DNA of 64,000 bases from Prorocentrum cordatum. Taxonomy: Eukaryota; Sar; Dinophyceae; Prorocentrales; Prorocentraceae. The notes under the pieces are model-generated. The model was not told where the DNA came from and searched no databases. It saw nothing but the letters and a program-made list of their open reading frames with translations. A program made the position numbers and the translations under genes. The first letter of the stretch is position 1, and each line of letters opens with the position of its first letter. Below are positions 28,211 through 40,969 of this stretch, one piece after another. The DNA is taken from the NCBI GenBank assembly GCA_963575745.1, contig CAUYUJ010016482.1, positions 781,543 through 845,542 on the forward strand, in the 5' to 3' direction.

Positions 28211-28948
28211 TTACTGGTACTGCACACCGCTAAACACATGCGTTGCGGCTGCCAGGACGTACGCTGGTTGCTCACGAATTGGCAAGACGTACGCTGGCTG
28301 CTCGCGCCAACTACTCTCGAACAAATCCGATTCCGACCTGGGGTTCACCACGTCGAACGAATCCTTCGGAGCCCAGCGATGCTCGTCGTTCGGATTCCAG
28401 CGATGCTCGTCGTTCGGAGCCCAGCGATGCTCGTCGTCCAGAGCCCAGCGATGCTCGTCGTTCGGGGCCAGGCAACGATGTTCGTCGTTCTGAGCCCAGC
28501 GTCGACCAACCTCTTGGCGAAGCCCGTTCCGCAGGATGACGTCCCGAGCGGCCCTCCAAGCATCGTGTACTTTGTCTGGAGGGCCGCTGACCGAAAGGTA
28601 TCTGACCCCACGTCGACGACCTCGCACTGACACATTGCAGCCCCAATCTCGAAGAATGGCCTGCCTATCAGCGCGCGTCAGGGTGCCTCCATGCTCCAAG
28701 GCGCGCGGCCCGAGCAGAACGTGCGCAGGAGGGTCGCACATCATGATGGGGGGAGGAGAACCGTACATGTTCAGTTCTTTTGGCCCCCCCCCCGCCTTCC
28801 TCGGCTTTCCTCGGGGAGGACGGGGGAAAGAGGAAGCCAAAGAGAACTGGATCCGCATGGTCCCCCTCCTCCCACGTATCAGCCCAGGCCGCCGGCGCGC
28901 GCAGCGCCCGCAAAGCTCGGCCTGAGCCGAAACACAACGGAAAAACAC
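28211..28948 (-). CDS. KH-domain-like protein with DEHRWAPN octapeptide repeats
   Basis: Single open frame. Possible starts are the Met at 28948 or internal Mets, for example the one before YGSPPPIMMCDPP. Seen: a segment (residues ~93-140) HGGTLTRADRQAILRDWGCN, VRYLSVSGPPDKV, then DAWRAARDVILRNG. Its alternation of helix, VSVRGRRRGVRYLSVSG strands and helix is like a type I KH RNA-binding fold; the classical GxxG loop is not clear. It is followed by about six in-frame octapeptides (DEHRWAPN variants; DNA unit 24 bp, 28360-28500) and then two copies of REQPAYVL (the second also 24-30 bp apart at the DNA level). Repeats and domain share one frame, which supports translation. RNA binding is an inference. 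It lies ~475 bp upstream of the transposase on the same strand. No intron is seen. Confidence 0.62.
   Translation of the reverse strand: MFFRCVSAQAELCGRCARRRPGLIRGRRGTMRIQFSLASSFPRPPRGKPRKAGGGPKELNMYGSPPPIMMCDPPAHVLLGPRALEHGGTLTRADRQAILRDWGCNVSVRGRRRGVRYLSVSGPPDKVHDAWRAARDVILRNGLRQEVGRRWAQNDEHRCLAPNDEHRWALDDEHRWAPNDEHRWNPNDEHRWAPKDSFDVVNPRSESDLFESSWREQPAYVLPIREQPAYVLAAATHVFSGVQYQ
28360..28505. repeat. 24-bp in-frame tandem repeat
   Basis: Unit GCCCAGCGATGCTCGTCGTTC (with a variable end), six to seven copies, encoding the octapeptides of the KH-like protein on the minus strand. Confidence 0.9.
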
Positions 28949-29164
28949 AAACGCGAAGAAATCAGAGATGCCTTTCCCCCACGTGGGGGTCGTTGGAATT
29001 CTTTACTGGGTGGGCTGGACCAGCGCGCGGGCATCGTCTCTGGGTGGGCTGACGGACTGAAGTCACGGGCATCTTTTCAGGATGGGCTCAAAGGGCCGTC
29101 TATGGGCATGCTTCGTTCTGGCTGTAACTGCTGATACAACAATAGCGGCGACGACCTTGGACGC

Positions 29165-29518
29165 GACGTACTACTACCACCACTACTACCACCACCACTG
29201 CTGCTACTACGACGCCTATACTACCAGTGATAATGCTACGATTGCCTGTATTGCCACTGCCACTACTGACACTACTACCACGACTACCACTACTACGTCT
29301 ACTGTTCATGCTACTTCGCCTGCTACGACTTCCACTGATCTGCACCCACTGATACAACGGCTACCGCCACTACTACGACGAAATCATACTGGTGCCACAC
29401 CCCTACTGCTACCACTGCTGCGCTTATACTACGGGTTCTGCGTGGATCCGCTTGGGCAGAACCACGAGGACAACATCACTTGCTACTACCGTTGCTTCTA
29501 CTCGTAACGTCAGGACTG

Positions 29519-29584
<66 letters not shown>

Positions 29585-29628
29585 TGCTACTATGCTACTA
29601 TGCTACTACTATTACTACTACTACTTCG

Positions 29629-29685
<57 letters not shown>

Positions 29686-29729
29686 GCGACTACCGCTACC
29701 ACTACTACTACTACCACTACTACTACGAA

Positions 29730-29768
<39 letters not shown>

Positions 29769-29906
29769 GACTACTACGACTATTACTGCTACTACGACTA
29801 ACACAGCAACTACGACTGCTGCTACTTCTACAGCAACGACTACTCAGACTACTCATACTTCAGCTAATAATATTATTATTACTACTACGATTATGCTACT
29901 ACTACG

Positions 29907-29943
<37 letters not shown>

Positions 29944-30016
29944 TTTTACTACTACTACTACTACTACTATTTCTACTACTAGTACTAACAGTACTACAAC
30001 TACTACTACTAGTTCG

Positions 30017-30063
<47 letters not shown>

Positions 30064-30091
30064 GACTACTACTACGACTACTACTACTACG

Positions 30092-30135
<44 letters not shown>

Positions 30136-30381
30136 AATACTACGGCAACCATTATTACCACCACTACTATTACGATTACTACGACCACTGCTACTACTAT
30201 TATTACTACTATTACTACTACTACTATTACGATTACGGCTGCGACTACGACTACCACCACCACCACAACCATTACGGTTGCTACAACGACGATTGCTACG
30301 TCCCTTTTTCTTTTCTAACTACTGCTGCTACTACTACTTCTACTACTGGGGCCAAGATTTCTATTACTACTTCTACTACTA

Positions 30382-30420
<39 letters not shown>

Positions 30421-30790
30421 TACGACTGCGACTACGACTACGCCTACGCCTACGACTACCACCACCTCCATCACAAATATTCCGACGGCACATACTAACA
30501 CTACTACTTCCATGTCTACTGCTACTCGTACCACCACCACCACCACTACCAGTACTAATTCTACTTTTAATGTTACTACTACTACGACTAATACTACTAC
30601 TACTACTACTACTGCTACTACTACGGCTACTACTTATATTGCTATTGCTACTTGCTCTACTACTTCTACTTCTACGACGACTGCTACTATTACTATTAGT
30701 TCTACTACTACTACTACTACTTCTACTACTACTACTACTACTACTACTACGACTACTACGACTACTACGACTACTACTACTACTACGACG

Positions 30791-30834
<44 letters not shown>

Positions 30835-30872
30835 AACTACTACTACTACTGCTACTACTACTACTACTGCTG

Positions 30873-30906
<34 letters not shown>

Positions 30907-30958
30907 CACTACTACTACTACTAGTACTGGTACTAGTACTACTACGACGACGACGACG

Positions 30959-30999
<41 letters not shown>

Positions 31000-31025
31000 C
31001 TCTACTACTACTACTACTACTACTA
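29165..31025. repeat. Large (ACT)n trinucleotide field
   Basis: ACT/CTA repeats begin sparsely at 29165 and are dense from 29513 to 31025 with ACG, ATT, GCT and TTC variants. About 1.5 kb in total. The long threonine, leucine or tyrosine frames are repeat artefacts. The array stops at a TTTTGTTCGAGTCCCGCGCG junction. Confidence 0.97.
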
Positions 31026-31029
31026 CTTT

Positions 31030-31440
31030 TGTTCGAGTCCCGCGCGGTCCTTTCTTACCCTTGGCCGTTTCAACGCGTTTTCTTGATTATTTTCGAGCTG
31101 GATCCTGCCGCGGCGACGAAAGGCCTAACAGAGGTAAAACCAGGTTCGAGGACCGAAGCATAATCCGACCAACAACGCGACTCGTCCCATGCTTTGCCAG
31201 CTCACATGGTTTTTCTTTCTCACATGTTTTTTTTCTGCCCCTTCCTCCTCCTTTTCTCGTCGTCCTGTCCTCCATCCTCCTTCTGGTCCTCTTGGTGTTC
31301 CTGCTCACCCCCACGTCATCACTCCGTCATCCCACCCCCCGTTGGGCGGGTGAGTCCTGTCAGTCCGCGCGGGCGCAACGCCAAAAAGGCGGAGGGGGGG
31401 TGAAGTCGGAACCGAAACGGCATTGACGGCCACCCCCTTC
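31030..31440. other. Spacer, no gene supported
   Basis: Unique-looking sequence between the ACT field and a TCC block. Starts with a piece resembling a tRNA T-arm (GTTCGAGTCC) but with no cloverleaf upstream. Confidence 0.4.
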
Positions 31441-31442
31441 TC

Positions 31443-31645
31443 CACCCCTTCCTCCTCCTCCTCCTCCTCCTCCTCCTCCTCCTCCTCCTCCTCCTCCTCC
31501 TCCTCGTCCCCCCCGTTCCTCCTTCTCCCCCTCCTCATCCTGCTCATTATCCTCATCCTCCTCCTCCCCCTCCTCCTCCCCCTCCTCCTCGTTTTTCCTC
31601 CTCCTCCTCCTCCTCTTCCTGCTCCTCCTCCTCCTTTTTTCCTCC
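31443..31645. repeat. (TCC)n microsatellite
   Basis: Pure TCC at 31448-31505, then TCC with CCCCCTC interruptions. Confidence 0.95.
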
Positions 31646-31699
31646 TCGTCAGCCGTTTGTCAAGCGTGATGTTTGGCTTCAACATAACCCGAAATAGCC

Positions 31700-31772
31700 A
31701 AAACCTAACCTGATCGTAACCAAAACGTAAGTGGATCGTAACCAAAACGTAAGTGGATTGTAACCTGAGAGC
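31700..31772. repeat. ~22-bp repeat with CGTAAGTGGAT
   Basis: Three near copies of GATCGTAACCAAAACGTAAGTG. It shares CGTAAGTG with the 11-bp repeat at 5.4 kb. Confidence 0.85.
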
Positions 31773-32039
31773 TAACTCTGTAAGTGGTTTCGGGGGTTCG
31801 TATGCGTTTAGCAATCACCTGATAAACAGAACGCAAATGGGTTGCCCATGTTGGCCTCAACGCGGCTAAACAACATATAGCGCGCGTATGAGTCGATGAT
31901 CTGATTGTTATCACCTGCTCGACTTACTAAACGGATACTTGCGGCAACAAGGGATATATCATCAGTTCATTGGGTCATGACTATACATACAGAGGTTGCT
32001 AAACTACTTGCTGTCTCTGGTATCTCCCAAGGAGTGGGA

Positions 32040-32260
32040 AGTGGGGCCCTCTTGGAGCCATCTTAGCCGTCTTGGAGGCCATCTTGGCCGTCTTGGAAGA
32101 CATCTTGGGCGTCTTGGAGGCCTCTTGCGCCGTGTTAGGGCCCTCTTGGGACCATCTTGGGGACTTTTTGGGCCGTTTCGGGGCCATCTTGAAGGCCTCT
32201 TGGGCGATCTTAAAGTGATCTTGGGGGCCTCTTGGGCCGTCTTGGGCCGTCGGAACGCGG
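32040..32260. repeat. GTCTTGGAGGCCATCTTGG tandem repeats
   Basis: Roughly 18-30-bp degenerate units (GGCCGTCTTGGAGGCC, GGGCCCTCTTGGG). The reverse-orientation form is at 32.46-33.2 kb. Confidence 0.85.
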
Positions 32261-32264
32261 CAGG

Positions 32265-32430
32265 CCATCATTTAGTCTGTTCTGTTGCGTTTATGGGTTT
32301 CTCTGACGTTCTCGCCAATACGGTCTCTGACGCACGTGGTGGATAAAAAACGGCGCTTCCCGTTCTTGTCCGGTCAGGTTTCTAAGTTGGCCGTTTCGCT
32401 CGGGACATCCTCTAAAAAATGGAGTTGGCG
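32265..32430. repeat. Dispersed copy of the 1-kb repeat unit
   Basis: About 110 bp almost identical to 1033-1140 (TTTAGTCTGTTCTGTTGCG through ATAAAAAACGGCGCTTCCC), then a TTTCGCTCGGGACATCCTC module as in the 1.2-1.75 kb series. Confidence 0.93.
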
Positions 32431-32459
32431 TTGGCTCCAGGCCGCCTTTGTGTTCAGAT

Positions 32460-33200
32460 CGCTCTTGGAGCGCCCAAGAGGGTCCCCAGAAGGCCACAGG
32501 ACGGCTCCAGGGGGCCCGCATGACGGCCCCAGAGGCCTCCAAGAGCACCCCCAAGAGGGCCCAATCGTCAAATTCCTATCAGAAAGCGTATATTTTTAGT
32601 ATATACGACTTTCTCGTCTTCACGACGTCGAAGACGGTCCAAGAGTCCCCCAAGACCGACCCGCGACGGCCCAAGAGACTCTCAAGAGGCGCCCAAGACG
32701 GCCGAAGAGGGCGCCAAGACGGCCCAAGAGGCTCCCAAGAAGGCCCACGAGGGCCCCAAGAGGGGCCCAAGAGGGTGAGCCCGAATCGAAAATCGGAGCA
32801 CCCCGCCCAAAGACGGCCCGAGGAGGCCCCAGGAGGCGCCCAAGAGGTCCCAAGAGGCCCCCGAGAGGCCCCCAAAACGCCCCCAAAGGCCCCCAAGAGG
32901 CCGCAAGAGGACTCGAAACGGCCCGCGAGAAGCCTCCCAAGAGAGCCCAACGAACTTTCACTTCGTCTCATTCTCAATACCCCGGCACGGTGGCGGGATG
33001 GACCGAGGGTCACTAGATGTTCCATCTCCTTATCCCGAATTCGGGTTACACAGCCCCGAGACAGCTCAAGAGGGCCCGAAAACGGCGCCAGAGGGATCCA
33101 AGAGGGCTTCATGTTGCAGGCCTCTTGGACCGTCTTGGGGTTATCGCCGGTCGTATTCAAAATATAATGGGCCGTATTGGAGCATCTTGGAGTGGCCGGA
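32460..33200. repeat. CCCAAGAGGCCCC-type degenerate repeats
   Basis: Long field of CCAAGAGGGCCCAAGA-like units in several variants (32465-32560, 32640-32960, 33060-33130), ending with an inverted stretch at 33120-33200. Reading frames are repeat-driven. Confidence 0.82.
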
Positions 33201-33414
33201 GACGGCCGGAGGCATCCTGGGAATTCCTGGGAGGGGTGAGGGATCTAGTCCGTTTGACCAGATCCCCCCCCTGCAAGCCAGCCGGACCGAACCCCAAGGG
33301 GACGGCGAATAGCTCGGGATCTTGAAGGTGGACGCGGGGGCCGCGTGGTAACTGACCGCTTGCGCACGATACAAGTAATAGCGGTTCCAGGGCGTGAATC
33401 TGGCTGCTATTCAG

Positions 33415-33565
33415 TGGGTCCTGGTCGCCGAGGCATGAACCCAGAGTACTTTGCAATGGGTCGTGGCCTCGGAGGCGCGTATCGCGTGTACTTTACGAGG
33501 GATCTGCGCCTCGGGAGCGCGAGCGTCGTATATTTTCGAGGGATCCTTGACTCGGGCACCGCGCA
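33415..33565. repeat. ~50-bp degenerate tandem repeat
   Basis: Three copies with the core GTACTTTACGAGGGATC / GCCTCGGGAGCGCG. Confidence 0.7.
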
Positions 33566-33675
33566 GTCCCCTCCTGTTCGCACAAGCGTTCCAGTTTTGA
33601 CGTTCCCATGTGATGCCACACCTGCAACGAACGTTCGAACATTCGCTTCCCGTTCTTGTCAGGTCAGGTTTTTTC

Positions 33676-33860
33676 GTGGTGCTGTCGGACCGAGGCATGA
33701 GACCGAGGTCGGTTCGGGAAGGGTATCCTAATCTTCTTCGTGTTTGTTGGATGTTCTTGTGCATCCCTGGGGGCCGGGTACCCTCGAATGATTTCCAGTC
33801 TGGCCGGCGGAGGGTCTCAGTCAAGTTCTTGAAGGATGTTTTGTCCCAGGTCCGACTGCA
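33676..33860 (+). repeat. Dispersed repeat family C, copy 1
   Basis: Shares an ordered set of words with 45.43-45.60 and 54.31-54.48 kb: GAGGTCGGTTCGGG, TTCTTCGTGTTTGTTGGATG, TTGTGCATC, GGCCGGCGGAGG, TTCTTGAAGGA, then a TCCGACTGCATG-type end. About 170 bp, non-coding. Confidence 0.8.
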
Positions 33861-34009
33861 TGCCGACGGGGATGCCGGGACGGCCACGGTCCCTGCGCAG
33901 GGGCCCGGGAGCCCGTCCGTGGGACTCAGGTTGGCCGCTCCGGCGCGGCGATCGGGCTCTCCGTTGCCTGCCCGTGGTCATGGAGCCGAGCTTGTGGAAA
34001 ACCCCTCCC

Positions 34010-34119
34010 ATGATGCATCACCACCATAAGTTGGAGGGGGGAAGGAGGAGGAGGAGGGCGAGGAGGCGGGGGACGAGGAGGAGGACCCCACCCCCTCCAA
34101 CTCATGGTGGTGATGGTGG
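34010..34119. repeat. Inverted repeat with GGA core
   Basis: Left arm CATCACCACCATAAGTTGG and right arm CCAACTCATGGTGGTGATGG flank a ~50-bp GGA-rich core. Confidence 0.85.
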
Positions 34120-35540
34120 AAAACACGCCCATCATCCCATCCACCCCTTCGTCGGTGAATCGAAGGCTTCATGGCATCCGGCCCCTATCAGCCGAACCGG
34201 TCGGTGACCGAACAAATATTTGTGGCCGAAAACGTGCCCGAAGGTGTGATTGGAAAAACGTAGTGCGGCCGAAATTGTGATCGAAAGTGAAGCTCGTCTT
34301 GTGTTCGAACTAAACATCTCAGTCACACTCGAGCGCGGTCGGAAAATGTTGTGCGCCAGTTTCGGTCGCACTCGGGCTGAGCTTCGGGCACAGTTTCGGT
34401 CACGATGCTTTCCCGATAGAAACGAGGCTACGCGAAAGCTTTTCGGAAGAGATGCGGTGACCATGGCGAAGATGTCGCGGGATCTTGTCATCCCCGAGCT
34501 TGGTCATTGTGTATGCTCACCGTAGCCGATCTGCTGGGACGATCCACGAGTTGACAATGCCCAGGATAGACGACGACTAGGAATAACCCCGACGAATTAG
34601 TTTTTTTGTAAAGTCCTCCGATTGATTGTGTCTTGGTCCCTGGCCTCAGCTGCCCGCGCTGCTCTCTCTGGCCTCCCCCGCGCTGTTCGCCCACCTAGGG
34701 CTTCGCGGGCACTCCTCCACGATTTCCAGAGCACCCCCATGGGGCGAAGAATAGAGTCATTCTTGGTTTCCGCCCCGCGGCTCGGGTTGGAGAGGCGCCC
34801 TTCACGGGGGCGGGGGCGCGAGTGCGCGAAGATGATCGCGTGCCGCGCATCGCAGGGCGCGATGCAAGAAGTTTGGCAACAGGAGCAAGAGGCAGGAGCA
34901 CAGGCAGGGCGTGGTCTCGTGTCCGTCGTGGTGTTTGGCCGACGTGGGGGTGGAGAGGCGACTGCTGTGGGACATGATGGGGCTGAACCTCATCTGCTAC
35001 GACCTGCTCACCATCCCACTGGTGCAGGCAGCGCCAGCATGGCCTTCTTGTTTCCACGGCTCAGGAGGGGAAAGTGCACACAGACACAATGAAACGCCGA
35101 CCCCCAGGAGCACATACGAACCTATGGGAAGTGACGGGTAAGAGGAACGTTCAGAAATATCAAAAAACACGGGGGATGTTGGGATGTGTGTCATGCATCT
35201 ATGTGTCCCCGGGCCCCTCGAACACTGCCGTGCGGGATTCTTGAATCGGGCTGTCCCCCCCGCCCCTGTCGTGGCCGCCGGGCGCCGCCCCTGGCCCCTC
35301 CAGCGCGCTCCGCGCGCCTCGGAGGGGGGGGGGCGGCGGGCTCCGCGCAGATCCGGGGAGCCGACTCGGAGTTGCGAAGGTTTGTGCTCGTGCCGTTCGT
35401 AGGTGGTTCGAAAGCCCCTCTCTCCTCCTGCTCTTCCTCCTCCTCCTCCTGCGCAGATCCAGGAAGCCATCGCGGAGTTCCGCAGGGTTCTGCTCACGCA
35501 GCTCTTGTGCTCTTCTACCGAGGAGCAGAAATCGGCACAA

Positions 35541-35700
35541 CCATGATAAAATTGTTGGCGGCCAGCGCGGATTTCTTGGATCTGCGCTGGGACACCGTGG
35601 CGGCGCCTCCGGCGCAGTTCCTGGCGCGCTGCGCCAGGGAGGAGGGTCCAGCGCAGATCCAATAAACCCGCGCGGACCGCCAACAGTTTATGCTTATGGC
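35541..35700. repeat. Foldback element, ~47-bp arms
   Basis: Left arm 35545-35591 (TTGTTGGCGGCCAGCGCGG then GGATCTGCGCTGG) pairs with 35646-35693 (CCAGCGCAGATCC then GCGCGGACCGCCAACAG). The loop is ~55 bp. An ORF on either strand covers it but has no domain. Confidence 0.88.
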
Positions 35701-36059
35701 CTTGTTGTTCCTCTATTCTAGCAGGGTGGTGCGTTTAGGTAGCGTCCAGCCCTGGTTATTTTCTGGTGGAGTGGAGCAGTTCTGCATCTGACGGCACGGT
35801 CGCTCCAGGTTTATTGGGCGAGAACTATGGTGGTGACGCTTAGATGCGATGTCGTGCATGGCATGACGAGTGCAGGTCGGCATACCGATGTGTTGCCCGC
35901 TCGAGTTCACAACACAGAGTCACCAGTAGCGTCCACCAGTGGCTGCGTTTCGGCCGTCGACAGGGACGACTTCTTAATAGGCCGTGCCGTGTCCCCGCTG
36001 CGAGTTCTGAGGTCGCAAAGTTTGAGGTCCATTCGCTCCTCGCCATGATTGCGACTGCC

Positions 36060-36150
36060 GAGAGTTTCTTCACTGCGGGTTGCAGTCGTCACTGCGAGAG
36101 TTTCTTCACTGAGAGTTTCTTCGCTGCGACTGCGAGAGTTTCGTCTGGCT
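36060..36150. repeat. GAGAGTTTCTTCACTGCG tandem repeats
   Basis: Four to five degenerate copies of a 16-30-bp unit. Confidence 0.8.
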
Positions 36151-36412
36151 CACGGCGCCTCCTTCGCTCCGTTGCCCCCACGGACCTGGAGTGTCATCCT
36201 TGCTTCGTCTGGTGCGCTGCGCACGGCGAGCAGTTGGTGTCCCTGGCCCAAGGCGTCCCCGGGACCTCCAGGGGAGGCCCCGAGGCCCAGGAGGCCTCCA
36301 GGTTGCATCCCACGCGGGGCCCCCAGAGAGCTCAGAGGGGGCTTGCACACGGAGGAGGATTGGGGCCGCCCTGGGCCTGGACCACCGATATCGGCGGCGA
36401 GCGAGGGGGGAG

Positions 36413-36562
36413 GTGAGAAGGAGAAGGCCTTTTCAGAAGGCGGCGGGGCTTCTCAGAAGCCCTCGCGCCTTCTGAGAGGTTCTTCCTGTCCTCTGGGGAG
36501 GCTTGGAAAACTTCTCATAAGGCTCGGGGACTTCCGAGCCTTCTGAGAAACCCCGCCCCTTC
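36413..36562. repeat. GCCTTCTCAGAAG inverted/direct repeats
   Basis: Repeated words AGAAGGC, CTTCTCAGAAG and CCTTCTGAGA on both strands over ~150 bp; it can form nested hairpins. Confidence 0.7.
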
Positions 36563-36639
36563 TTATTGTAGTGGCCTCCGGCCAGTGCCGCCGATCCGGG
36601 GCGCTCCGGGTGCCTGTGGAAATAAAAAGACGACGAGGA

Positions 36640-37795
<1,156 letters not shown>

Positions 37796-37872
37796 TGAAT
37801 TAGGTCAGCAATAGGTCGGAAATAGGTCGGAAATGAGGTCCCCCCCCTCCGCAGAGCGAAGCTTGAGCGAGC

Positions 37873-38386
37873 TCAAGCCCACGCTCTCAGAAACTCACAC
37901 GCCGGATCGGCGGATTTCCCCTCTCGCTTGTCGCCGACAGTAGTCAGAAGGGACGTGTACGTATATGAATCCACGTTGGTTTCGAGAGTAATTACGCGTT
38001 GCGCGAACGTTCGTATCACGCGGCTGGTCTCGCGGATTGGAGGGCCTCGGACGGGGCCAGGACGAGGATAAGTGATAAGTCCGTTGCAGAGCTTTCCAGA
38101 ACGCTCTGAGCAGTCCGCGGCGCCCGATACATTCTTCAGCGCCTGCTGAATATCGGAGATTAGTGTTTTATACTGGCCTGCTTTTATCCTCGTTCTGGCT
38201 TCGCCTAATCGGCTTGGCATCGCTCGGATGTGTACCATTTTTCTCGGAGAGGACCATCGAGGAGCATCCTGGATCATCGAGCACGCAAAACCGCGCACGA
38301 AACTGAATTACTGCACGGGGAATGGACGTCCGAGTGATGGCGGGATGGGGTCTGCGGATAAATGGGCTCCACATGGGGCCTCTCAC
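37873..38386 (-). CDS. Unrecognised ORF or decayed gene fragment
   Basis: Two overlapping minus-strand frames in a stretch free of simple repeats. The longer, 37873-38298, reads as ordinary mixed protein (for example GEARTRIKAGQYKTLISDIQ). The second (38168-38386) overlaps its 5' part in another frame. I recognise no family. It could be an old gene remnant with a frameshift or chance. Confidence 0.25.
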
Positions 38387-39849
38387 ACAGGTGTCAGGTG
38401 CCCCACGATGGCCCCTTTTGGGGCCCTCGTCTTCGCCCCCCTATTGAGGTCACCCCCCATCATCACCACCCGCCCGACGAGTGGCGCCGAGGGCTGGGAG
38501 CCTCCCAAGAAGGGCGGCGGGGGAGGGGGGGTCCTTCTACAGGAAGGCCAGGAGCCTTCTCGGAAGCGCTGCGGGGCCGCCCCCATCGAAGTCGGGAGGG
38601 CTTGCAGTCAAGTCGCACAGCGAGGACGAGCAGCTTTCTAGGGCCACCCCTTTGCATCGTTGCCCCTTCGGCCCCTGCTTGGGCCACTCTCGCTGGTCAC
38701 AACCCCGCTCGAAGGTCCTCCAAGGCCCCTGCAGCCTGACCGCGCATCTGACTGGGGCGACCCCGACGCTGTCGGAGACTCAGGCGACGAAGGCGACGAC
38801 GACAAACGACGAATGTCGACGGAATATCGACGACGATTACTGACGAAGAGCGACGACCGCGGCCCCCGAAAGTCGCAAACCAGAGGTCGCTGTTGCCTAG
38901 GGTCACTCTTGCGTGTAGCCGACCTTGGCGGCCCACAGAGGGGCCCTCCTCCCCAGATCCTCTCGAGGCATAGAAAAGTCACGGCGGGTGGGCTTTCCTT
39001 AATTTTCCGCGGGCGATTTGTGTGCACCGTACATCCCTGTCGGAGGATGAACTGGTACCCGCACCGGTATGTTATCCCGTTTTCTTTTTGGGGGGGTGGC
39101 TCCACGCCTGGCCCTCCAAATTTAATTTGACATGTTAGTCAAAGAAGGCAGCACTGACAGCGGAGGGAGAGGTCAGTGTTCACAAACAGCTCAGTCAGAG
39201 TCGTCCTCAGGAGGTCTCTGACCGATGGCTGGGAAGAGAGGCTGCGAGCCCTCCTCCTCACACAGATTGGCGGCAGCAGCAAACGGCTGCTGCGCCTCCG
39301 AGCTCGCCGCTGTGCCAGCCTGGGCAGGCACGGGGGCGTCAATGACAAAAATGTGTGTCGAAGCAAGGAATCCGGGAACCGTCATCGACCGAAATTCCAA
39401 GCTTCTGTCTGCTGTAGTGAGGGTGTCGTCCCTGACGGAGCGCACTCCAGCCCTTGCGATGCGCACGTGAGGCTGGCGGGCGGCAAAGGGAACGCAGACC
39501 CTTGATCCGTTCTCCGTTGGAATGGCACTTGCACCGAGTGCAAATGAACAATACAGATCCATCGCTGCAGTCAAAGGCAATGGTGCGGTGATTCAAGGCG
39601 TTTTGCGAGGCAGCGTGCAACATCGACGGCCCTGAACACTCCGAACTCGGGGGCCGCTCCGCATGAGAACCTCTCAAGTAGACAGCGCACCTCCAAATGC
39701 CTCCCCAGTGCTGCCAAGTGTGGGGGGTCCGACAAGCGGCGGAAAGAATGAGCTCAATCCTGCCAACCCCCGACAAATCGATGGAAAGCCTGAGGTGCAA
39801 GACGTGCGCCGCCAGCCGACTCGTGGCTCGAGCATATTTCACCTGCTCG

Positions 39850-40969
39850 TCGGCCCTGGCCAGGGCGTCGGGGTCAGACGTGTGCAAGCGCAAGGCGTGC
39901 TTGGCAAGGAGTTGGCGCCCGTGCGCCTACAATGAATGCACGACCGAAGCTGAATGTGCAGCCGCTTGATGGCCCTGTGCTCCGAATAGCGCGTCTGCCC
40001 GTCTTTCCCAAGGATCGATCTCCAGATGAGCTGTGGGCTTCGGCCCCTGGGTCCAAGCATAGCTGGCGGTTCCCCGACAATGGGAATCAAGTCTCTTTCA
40101 GCACGATCGGACCACTCATGGTAAATCGGACGGAGCAACCTGTGGGCTCCCCAATAATCCCCGTCTTCAATAAACCTGAGGGCAGGACCCGTCAACGCTT
40201 GCACACCATCCCAACAACCTCCTTCAGGGCGGTGGCCGGAAACAGGGATGTAAGAAAGCAGATGAGGCCGCCGAAATGATAAGGCCTGCAAGACCGCCAG
40301 CTGGGGGTGGAAAGCCACCTCGACTGGGCGATGGGGGGAGAGCTCCGAATCAAACGGCGCATCGATAGCTCGAACTCCTTTGCTCAGGCCCGCGGAACCA
40401 ACAAAGACATCGAACGTCGATGGCTCGCCAGCGGGAAAGTGCGCGCACGTACTGGGCGAGGTCATGCTGCCCTGCGCACGCGAAATCATGGCAGGCACCT
40501 CGAGCTCGCCTGGAGACACGTCAAAACCAGCTCCGGCAAGCCACGGTAAGTTGCGCGAGGAAAGCTGCTCCCCAAGACGTCCCAAAATGCGCAGGTTATT
40601 GTCGCTCAGCCCCTCGGAGTGCACAAGATAGATCGAGGCCGCCAGGAAGGGAGGTGCGCCAGAGAGATGGGCCTCGCTGCAGAGGCAGAGCCCAGGGGTA
40701 GGAACCCCACCGGGGAGATCCATGAGACCGGTTCAGGACCTCACGAAAATGGCAACTCCACCGCTCGTGTCGTCGGCAGGGGTCACATTGGCAGGGGCCC
40801 AGGGCGAGCGCCACCCTCTGCGGATGCTCCAGCTGCTGGCCTGGTCGACGTCGCCCTTAGCAGCCAACCGGTGCCCCTGAGCGAGCACGATGTGAGCGGA
40901 ACAGGCTTCTAACAGGCCCTTGAGAGTGCCCCATGAGTCAGCGTTGATGGCGTGAACCTTGAGGGTCAC
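39850..40969 (-). pseudogene. EEP endonuclease-like domain, split by one in-frame stop
   Basis: N-terminal part (40969-40736): VHAINADSWGTLKGLLEACS, IVLAQGHRL (the usual catalytic Glu position reads Gln here), GGVAIFVRS, then TGA. The same frame reopens at once: FLAASIYLVHSEGLSDNNL, WLAGAGFDVSPGEL (the family usually has an acidic residue where the second GAGF glycine stands) and STFDVFVGSAGL. This is the exonuclease-endonuclease-phosphatase fold of non-LTR elements. The stop and the two changed key positions argue the copy is dead. The C-terminal tail continues to 39.34 kb with CTRCKCHSNGERIKGLRSLC, then shifts frame. Confidence 0.68.

Noticed and set aside
31024-31050. tRNA T-arm-like GTTCGAGTCCCGCG
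   Set aside because: No acceptor stem, D-arm or anticodon arm can be drawn upstream; the upstream sequence is the ACT array.
29392-31426. 196- to 648-aa Thr/Leu/Tyr-rich frames
   Set aside because: Pure consequence of (ACT)n; frames are open because the repeat makes no stops.
35186-35665. 159-aa plus-strand frame
   Set aside because: Crosses the foldback at 35.54-35.70 kb and GC-rich spacer; no recognisable family.
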